Notes under the pieces: generated by a model
Databases searched by the model: none
What the model was told of the DNA's origin: nothing
Seen by the model: the letters and a program-made list of their open reading frames with translations, nothing else
Program-made: the position numbers and the translations under genes
In this document: piece after piece, positions 57,573 to 64,000 of the stretch
How the letters are laid out: each line of letters begins with the position of its first letter
Position numbering within the stretch: the first letter of the stretch is position 1
DNA from: Paramacrobiotus metropolitanus
Lineage: Eukaryota > Tardigrada > Eutardigrada > Parachela > Macrobiotidae
Direction: 5' to 3'
Length of the DNA: 64,000 nt
NCBI RefSeq assembly: GCF_019649055.1
Contig: NW_026570233.1
Location: 186,001 to 250,000, forward strand

Positions 57573-58826
57573 GTGTTAAAAAATTATCATTTGGAAAGAA
57601 AATGGAGAAAGATTCAATTTCGCGGTTGCTTAGTCGGCAGCCTACTCGGGGAATGCTTGTGCGCTCCTTTGAAGGCATACAATGGTATTGTCCATAAGGT
57701 AGCGCAAATGTTTGTTGATACTCGAGATTACCGTTCTCATCGTGAAAAAACTGTATTAACAAACGCGCTTGGGAACGCATTGTTAAGTGACGGTGGTTAT
57801 GATACAGCGAGTGCCGCTCGTGCATGCGTTGACGCATATTACAATGCACACCCCGTCATACGTTCGGCTTTTGGAAAGCTAAAAGATATAATACATCACT
57901 GGAAGTGGAGCAATTATGAATCCCTTGACACATTGCCGAATAAAATCGTACCACGTGTATACCAAAAAGGATACGGTCCTGCTGCGTGGATTTCAGCGTA
58001 TCCACTGTACTTCAAACATCAGACAGAAATAATGATCCGCAACGTACGTAACGTCGCCGAACTTACACATCCTACGATGGAAGCTTACGGGGCATGTGAG
58101 CTTCAAGCCTACGCTATTGCCGTAGCATTGCAATATCCCAACTTTACTCCCGCACAGTTTCTGGACATGCTAATCACTCTGTGTGACTCAGGCGTTAGCC
58201 TTCAGCTGTATCAATCAAAATTAGTGCACATAAAAACTCTGCTGTCTCAAGAGACAAGTGTTGTGGTGAAAGCCCTTGGCAATGATTCCTCGGGACTGCA
58301 AGCTGTACCTATGGCTATTTATTGCGTGATCAAAGGAGCCGATCTATCGCCTAAAAATGCTTTCGAATCAACCATGGCACTTACACTACGTGTTGGTGGA
58401 TGTACGGACGGAATCGCAACCCTGGCGTGCGCTATTGCCGGAGCTTGGCACGGTCTCAAAAGCATACCATCGACGTGGTTTGAACTGTGTGACGGCTATA
58501 AGAACAGTATTACGCTAGCCGACAAACTTGCCGAACACGCCAGCAACACCCTAACCGATCGCGAAATTGATGATTTCGGCAACTACAGCACTTTAGGATC
58601 GCGTTTGGAGTCGTTCAAAGGTTGGCCACATCTCAAACCCTCACCCATGGAATTAGCTGGAAATGGATTTTTTCATTTTGGTTCACTAGACTGTGTTCAA
58701 TGTTATTACTGCGAATGTGAACTTAGAAATTTTGAGCCTCTCTCTGATCCGCGTTGGGATCACTTATGTAAGAAGCCCAACTGTCCGGCTACCAATGTTC
58801 CTGATAATTTATTTTTTCACTTGTAA
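57573..58826 (+). CDS. ADP-ribosylglycohydrolase-like/BIR fusion, right copy
   Basis: 417 residues as read from the ATG at 57573. A one-base T insertion after the fourth codon of the original start (ATG at 57602) puts that ATG out of frame, but an upstream ATG restores an open frame from residue 15 onward, so all domain sequence is kept. One substitution (H to R before the GGCTDG motif) distinguishes it from the left copy. Transcribed outward to the right end, with an AATAAA after the stop. Confidence 0.82.
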   Translation: MLKNYHLERKWRKIQFRGCLVGSLLGECLCAPLKAYNGIVHKVAQMFVDTRDYRSHREKTVLTNALGNALLSDGGYDTASAARACVDAYYNAHPVIRSAFGKLKDIIHHWKWSNYESLDTLPNKIVPRVYQKGYGPAAWISAYPLYFKHQTEIMIRNVRNVAELTHPTMEAYGACELQAYAIAVALQYPNFTPAQFLDMLITLCDSGVSLQLYQSKLVHIKTLLSQETSVVVKALGNDSSGLQAVPMAIYCVIKGADLSPKNAFESTMALTLRVGGCTDGIATLACAIAGAWHGLKSIPSTWFELCDGYKNSITLADKLAEHASNTLTDREIDDFGNYSTLGSRLESFKGWPHLKPSPMELAGNGFFHFGSLDCVQCYYCECELRNFEPLSDPRWDHLCKKPNCPATNVPDNLFFHL

Positions 58827-58917
58827 ATATCATGAATAAATCTGCTATCATGTTCATTCATGTTCATACAAAAAAAAGAGGGTGGGGAAAAATAAACAAA
58901 AGAAAGGGGAATTCAGT

Positions 58918-59058
58918 TCGGCTCTAAACCGGTTCAGGCGGTTCGGCTCGAAACCGGTTCAAATCGGCTCCGAACCGGTTCAATCGGCTCCAAACCGGTT
59001 CGACTGAAAACTGGACCGCAACCGAGCCGAACCGGACCGAAACCGAGTTGACGGTAGA
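58918..59058. repeat. Subterminal AACCGGTT repeats, right
   Basis: At least four AACCGGTT copies plus related GGTCCGG/GGCTCGG variants, against three at the left end. The two extra units explain the arm length difference. Confidence 0.8.
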
Positions 59059-59075
59059 CTAGCGGCATATCTTCT

Positions 59076-59081
59076 CCTACC
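59076..59081. other. Target-site duplication, right copy (CCTACC)
   Basis: Identical to 44140-44145; follows the element's terminal CT. Confidence 0.93.
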
Positions 59082-59802
59082 GGCACAAACAGAAAGAGTC
59101 CAGAAGCGCGTGCATTACTTCGATGTAAAGCGCAGGTTTGAAACTGGTGTTAGAGTTGTTAGAGTGCCAAAAATTGCTAGCACCTGCGCTTGTATTTGCG
59201 ACGAAGCTTCGAATATACCAACATTTTGATTCCCCATGGGGTACTCGTTCGGTTGTCGGTAAGCTGCCTGTGGCGGCCTGCAGGGAGCGCTACTGTAATG
59301 AAAGGACGCTTGCGGCTGCCCTATAGGATTTGCTTGTTAAGCGTGATTTGTACTCACTCCTGATTCTTGTAGGAATCCAGCTAACTAGAATGCATATTTC
59401 GCAATGGGCTGGTTTTTCGACTACAGCTTGGTTGGTTCCGTTCGTACTTTATTTTTGTGTCTCTGGACATAAATTATTGCACATAATCACTACGTACCAT
59501 GTCTTGCATGTTTTTCAACCAGACCTTTCGCCCATTAAAAACTTTTACCTTTCAATGAATTCTGTTTCACGGTGGAAACCCAGCTTTTGCTTCGAATACC
59601 GGGTAATGTGATTATGAGACCCACATCGTCCAAAGCTTCTTAAACATAGCATTTTCAAACTGCGAAACACTTCAAGGTTACAGCTTCCTTCACCATTACT
59701 GTATGTCGAGACACACAATTGGCTAGACGAGCAATTTATATTTACGATACAATAATTAGGATGTTGTAATCTGGATGAACCGTTACAGTCAGGAGTTAAA
59801 GG
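59082..59802. other. Host intergenic right of the Polinton
   Basis: Former upstream flank of GR4 and 3' flank of GR5. No supported gene. Confidence 0.45.
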
Positions 59803-60985
59803 CTAACATGACGCTAATTTGCTAGATTCAGTGATACATATGTTAGTATTGGTCGGAGGAACACATCCACACTTTCCTTTATTATCATCCCATATCAACA
59901 GTGTATACGTGACGCATGCCCCAAACAGCTGCAGGGGAAAAAACGCAACATAGTAAGAAGTCAGAACTGCATATAAGAAGTAGTTGACTTACCGCGATGA
60001 CGAATTCGCGGTTGACATTTAGCAGACCGCCCAGGCTGAATCCAATGTGCTCTCTGTCCAATAATTGCACACGAGCAACTCCTTTTTTATGGTAGTTGTC
60101 GTATGGCATATCAATAATTCGGGAGGAGATCGCATTAGACATCTCTTTTCCCTAAGAAAAGATAGATCTACGTACTCATATAATTTTTTTGCAGTAAGAC
60201 TTTTAACTCTTTGAGCAGGTACTAGGGACACGCTCTACCGAAAATGCTTTTCAAGGTAAACAAAATCAGTAAAATCATAATAATTTCTAAGTAGTCAGGA
60301 CCATATAATTCAGTCTATGGATATTAGGCTTCTGGATATGGAATAGCTCGCAGTAACTTTTTACAGTAAGTTCGTCCTTACAATAGTACCTTTGATATGG
60401 AATTTAGAAGATACTAAATTAGTAATAATTAGGCAAATTTGTTTACCTGAACATTCAAAATAACGAATGCAGCTGTGCGCAGTACTATCAGCGCATATTC
60501 ATGCAGAGCATATGTCACGTTGTTGGATGAGTCGGTTAGGTTTGATTGACCTTGTAGAAGTTCTTTAAAAAGGGTCACTTTGTACATTGCCCAAGTGATA
60601 TCTGTGAAATATGTGACCAGCAGATAAAAGTTCAATCTTTTGCGAAAGCGTTGCAGATGAATGCACATAGCGGAATGTGTCTTTAGGATCTTGTCACCAT
60701 CCGTCAGATCAGCGCTGGTGTACGCCTTTGCCATGTTGGCAAAGGTCAAACCAAGTATTGCAGCGACCACCATTAAGAACCACTGCGCCATGGGGGAAAG
60801 ACCGCTAAAAACCCAAGAAGCCAGTTCTATAATAAAGAATGTGACCTCTTTAATAAACACCCGCTTGTTATTATGCACCGAGAACACATGTCGTCCTTTG
60901 GAAATAATGTAATCAGCGATGGGATACCAAACAAAGGCAGACATCATTCCCAATAAAATCATCAAAGCAATAATAGCTTTTAATG
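59803..60985 (-). pseudogene. Gustatory-receptor-like gene (GR5), 5' end missing
   Basis: Tandem paralog of GR4. Exons: about 60985-60447 (LTFANMAKAYTSADLTDGDKILKTHSA), 60151-59993 (GFSLGGLLNVNREFVI, 159 bp as in GR4) and 59928-59803 (FGACVTYTLLIWDDNKG, stop TAG). Homology to GR4 stops near 60985, where the GC-rich repeat starts; the first three or so membrane segments are absent. So it is a truncated gene, interrupted by the repeat. Confidence 0.75.
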
Positions 60986-63900
60986 TTACCGCTTCCGGAC
61001 TCCACTGGGGGCACTGGAGCCCCGGCTGCTGGGAGGCTGGTGCTCTCTTTGATCGGCTGTGTGCGGTGACCGTGGGTCAGCGAGAAGCCGGCCGACCGGG
61101 GGTCGGCGGAAGAGAGCGACCAGTGCCCTGCGCAACCGAAGGCCCCAAACAAAACCCCAAACAACCCAATATAAGGATTGATGCAGCAGTTGGCAGGGTT
61201 CTGCGGATGTACTTGGGGAAGATTCGGAGTTTCATTGGGATTATAGGCAAAATTCGGCTATCTTTATGTCGCCAGGGCTGCTGTCGTTACGTTGCCGATG
61301 CGGAGCGGTGCGGCGTGCTGATCCCGGCGTGGTATGGCAGGATCCGTGGTCAAGATCCAGTCAGGTTTTTCCATGGTGAAATTCACTGCTGTGTAGGTAA
61401 GGTGTGCATCGTTAGCGCAGTGTCGTCCGGTAACCATCACGAAGTGATTCGTGTTCGAAGTTTCCAAGAGAAGGACAGCCAAATCCGCGCTAGCAGTAAC
61501 ACCGTCCAGTAGTGGAGGTTACTGTTAGCTGTAGGTGCCAGATAACGGAACCGGTGCCGCTTGCCGTCAGACATGGCGCAGTTGTCGTGGAGACCTGCCT
61601 TTTTTGTCGGTGCGGCCATAGCTGATGGCCTGCCATGCTGACTGAACGGTGTGCCGCCGTCGTTGTTGGCTTGCCTTGCCATCAGAAGTAGGTGTGGCAG
61701 TAGTTGGAGGACGCCTTGTCGCCAGAGGTAGGTGCAGTTGTCGTTGGAGGCAGACCTCTCTGTTGGATACAATCAATGCAGCCGCCGTTGGCGGACGGTT
61801 GCAGGTAGTGTTTGGCCGTCGGAGGAGGATGTAGCCGTGGTTGGAGGCATACCTTGCCATCCGATGTGGATCGAGTCATTGCTGGAGATCTCCCTTGCCG
61901 TCCGAGGGGGGTACAGCCACCACTGTTAGTTAGCCTTACCACCGGAGGCGGGTGCGGCCTTAGTTGTAACCAGCCTTGCAGTCCGGGGAAGGTGCAGCTG
62001 TCGCTGTTGGCTTTCTTTCCTTACCGTCGGAGGTGCTGCGGCCTTAGTTACAGCGTGTCCTGCAGTCCGAAGTAGTGCAGCCGTCTTGCTGGCTTACGTG
62101 CCGTCGGTGGGAAGGGAAGCCGTGACTGGAGGCCTGCGTTGCCGTCAGAAGTGGGTGCAGCCGTCGACTGCCTTTCTGTGTGCCAGAGTTAGGTAAGGCC
62201 ATACGTGGTGGCTTGCTTATTTGTCAGATGTGTTCGGCTATAGTTGATGGCTTGCCCTTCCGTTCGAGGAAAGCACAGACGTCGTTGATGCTTGCCGTCG
62301 GAGGAGGGCGCCGACGTTGCCAATGGGCCTGACTGCCGTCCGAGGTAAGCGCAGCCAAATTTATTGGCTTCGTAAGCCGTCAGAGGAAGGTGTGACCGCA
62401 GTTAGGGGTCTTACGCCTACTTGCAATCAGAGGAGGGCGCCGCTGTTGGAAAGGGGCCTGTCTGCCGTCCGAGGAAGATGCGGCCGTCATTGGTGGGCCA
62501 CTGAGCCTACTTGCCGTCGGAGGAGGGCGCCGCCGTTGGAAGGGGGCCTGTCTGCCGTCCGAGGAAGATGCGGCCGTCATTGGTGGGCCACTGAGCCTAC
62601 TTGCCGTCGGAGGAGGGCGCCGCCGTTGGAAGGGGGCCTGTCTGCCGTCCGAGGAAGATGCAGCCGAAGTTGGTGGTCTGGCATGTCATCCGAGAAAGGT
62701 GCAACCGCCACTGGGGGGCTGCTTGCCGTCGGAAGTAGGCGCACCGGAGGTGGTGGCCGTGTATGCCATCCGAGTAAGGTGCAGCCGCCACTAGGGGCCT
62801 GCTCGCCGTTGGAGGTAGGCGCACCGGAAGTGGAGGCCGTGTATGCCGTCCGAAAAAGGTGCAACCGCCACTAGGGGCCTGCTCGCCGTTGGAGGTAGGC
62901 GCACGTGAGGTGGTGGCCGTGTATTACGTCTGAGTAAGGTGCAACCGTTGATAGGGGACTCGTCTGCCATCCGAGGAAGGTGCGGCCGTTGTTGCTGTGC
63001 CTGCTTGCCTTCATAGGGGGGCGCCGTCGTTGTAGGAGGTCTGACTGCCGTCTGAGGAAGTGCGGCCGCCGTTGATGGGCCTGCTTGCAGACGGAGATGA
63101 GGGCCGCTATTGGTCGGGGCCTAACTGCCGTCCAAGGAAGGTGCGGCTGCAACTTGAGGCCTACCTTGCCGTCCGAGGATGGTGCAGCTCTCGCCAGTGG
63201 GCCTAGCTTTCCGTCGGAAGTGTGTCCCGCCGTTGGAAGGGGGCTGTCGCTGCCGGAGATACAGCGGCTGTAGTGGGAGCCTGCCTTGCTGTCTGAGGGA
63301 GATGCAGCCATAGTTTGAGGCCTGTCTTGCCGTCAGAGGCAGGTGCAGCCGTTGTTGGTGTCTTGGCTTACGTCGTGGTTATGTGCGAATCACAAATGGA
63401 AGTAAGATGCCTGCCCTTCCGTCCGATTAAGAGGTGGTGCCGCTTTCCTTCGTGGCCTGTTTTCTCTTAGGCCCAGCCACAGGAGCTGATGGGCCGATCT
63501 CGCCGTTGGATGTGGTCACTGCTGTAAGTTGGGAAATATGTGCTTCTTACATAACCGATGACGGCTGTAACTTGTCCGCTGAGCAGTGGTTGATGTTGTC
63601 CGCTTTCCCCTTCACCTTGTTGGTTCTCTGTATGGCCGCTTAACGAATGAGTGGCGTTCAAAGCTGAGTGCAAGCTGTTCGCTTGGTTCTTCGGATGCAG
63701 TGCGGATTTAGACGACGCACAAAGAGCCAATCCAAAATTCTGGTGAGAACATAGCCAGTTACCGATGGTGACAGTCCGACAGAACCCAGATAGCGAGGAG
63801 CTGAGCCATCGCACAGAGAGCAGCTAGATAACAGCTATCGCAGATGCGCGGAATACGGCGCGCGGAACGGCTAAAAATTCCGAAATCCATGCAGATCAAA

Positions 63901-64000
63901 GAAGATCTCGGCCCCAAGGGAAAATTAAAAGAACATAGGTCACTCGCGCGCACACGATATCGAAGGAGCAAATACAGAGAGCAATGAGAACTGCAGAACC
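60986..64000. repeat. GC-rich dispersed repeat, copy 2
   Basis: Longer relative of 10445-11770. A head region (60986-61560), a minisatellite body (about 61660-63370) and a tail (about 63430 to the window edge) matching 11030-11770. The body has 40-50-bp units with GCCGTCCGAGGAAGRTGC cores and a clean 90-bp higher-order tandem at 62431, 62521 and 62611. No transposase. Its left edge truncates GR5. Long open frames on both strands here (for example 62317-62874) arise because units of 45 or 90 bp keep phase; I do not call them genes. Confidence 0.8.

Larger units (their letters stand above)
44146..59075. mobile_element. Polinton/Maverick (adintovirus-like) provirus, palindromic and defective
   Basis: A 14,930-bp element. 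It starts AGAAGATATG and ends with its complement CATATCTTCT, giving the AG...CT ends of Polintons, between perfect 6-bp duplications. It encodes the family's packaging ATPase, chromodomain integrase and protein-primed family B polymerase, plus the N-terminus of a penton-like capsid protein. Unusual features: a 4.5-kb inverted duplication of the left end forms the right end; polymerase truncated at the inner junction; no major capsid or protease gene found; extra genes for a TBP-like protein and an ADP-ribosylglycohydrolase-BIR fusion. The arms are near-identical, so the rearrangement is recent. It cannot replicate or form particles with its own genes as they stand. Confidence 0.93.
54560..59075 (-). 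repeat. Right arm of the 4.5-kb inverted repeat
   Basis: Inverted copy of 44146-48618. It is 43 bp longer, accounted for by two extra subterminal units of about 21-22 bp. Single-base homopolymer indels against the left arm break three genes (ARH-BIR start, ATPase, GGFL protein). The TBP-like and unknown proteins are unchanged. Confidence 0.93.

Noticed and set aside
62317-62874. 185-residue open frame in the GC-rich array, and several frames on the opposite strand
   Set aside because: The tandem unit keeps phase and lacks stops, so long frames arise on both strands; repeated RRRRAPPLEGGLSAVRG-like text is a repeat artefact with no domain.
1-64000. tRNA and rRNA genes
   Set aside because: I looked for GGTTCGAAT-type tRNA T-arm boxes with matching acceptor stems and found none that fold; no rRNA-like stretch was recognised.

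Overview
ORGANISM. The window is nuclear DNA of a small-genome animal. Genes are split by short introns (about 50 to 350 bp in most cases) with ordinary GT-AG borders. The gene content is metazoan: a rhodopsin-like GPCR, an ionotropic receptor, five gustatory-receptor-like (GR) genes, the distal-appendage protein CEP83, peptidyl-amidoglycolate lyase (PAL), receptor guanylate cyclase pieces and a kinase-kelch gene. The chemoreceptor set points to an ecdysozoan; a tardigrade is my best guess, but that is inference from gene mix and compactness, not proof. Many host genes carry single-base breaks, so either the assembly has residual small indels or several loci are decaying. LAYOUT. 1-9.8 kb: GPCR (-), ionotropic receptor (+), two GR genes (one +, one -). 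10.4-11.8 kb: GC-rich dispersed repeat. 11.8-14.4 kb: LRR C-cap fragment and a broken GR (-). 15.3-23.0 kb: CEP83 (-) and PAL (-). 23.9-32.3 kb: receptor guanylate cyclase intracellular half (-), extracellular-domain exons (+), and kinase fragments. 33.3-38.0 kb: secreted cysteine-rich protein (-) and kinase-kelch gene (-). 38-42.6 kb: gene-poor, with a hAT-type element. 42.6-61 kb: two tandem GR paralogs separated by a 14.93-kb Polinton/Maverick. 61-64 kb: a second copy of the GC-rich repeat, which truncates the second GR paralog. THE POLINTON (44146-59075) is the most interesting object. It starts AG, ends CT and is flanked by a perfect 6-bp target duplication (CCTACC), the family hallmark. 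Its organisation is odd: the left 4.47 kb is repeated inverted at the right end, leaving a 5.9-kb unique centre. The right arm cuts off the protein-primed DNA polymerase before its third catalytic motif, so the element looks like a symmetrical, defective snap-back genome that nevertheless integrated. It carries the family genes for packaging ATPase, integrase with chromodomain, polymerase and a stub of a penton-like capsid protein; I found no major capsid protein and no protease. It also carries accessory genes I do not know from Polintons: a protein with both halves of the TATA-binding-protein fold, all four DNA-kinking phenylalanines kept, and a fusion of an ADP-ribosylglycohydrolase-like domain to an intact BIR (inhibitor-of-apoptosis) zinc domain. 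Both sit in the arms and so are present twice. HOW THE ELEMENT'S GENES MAY WORK TOGETHER. Five consecutive genes (ATPase, small GGFL protein, Q/P-rich protein, integrase, penton stub) are joined by four identical ATGA stop-start overlaps, implying a coupled polycistronic mRNA, which is unusual in an animal nucleus. The polymerase promoter has a clean TATA box, CCAAT boxes and a TACGTCAC motif, and the last two also occur in the divergent promoter of the arm. An element-coded TBP reading TATA-containing element promoters, with an ADP-ribose/IAP protein modifying host death signalling, is a testable model and is inference only.
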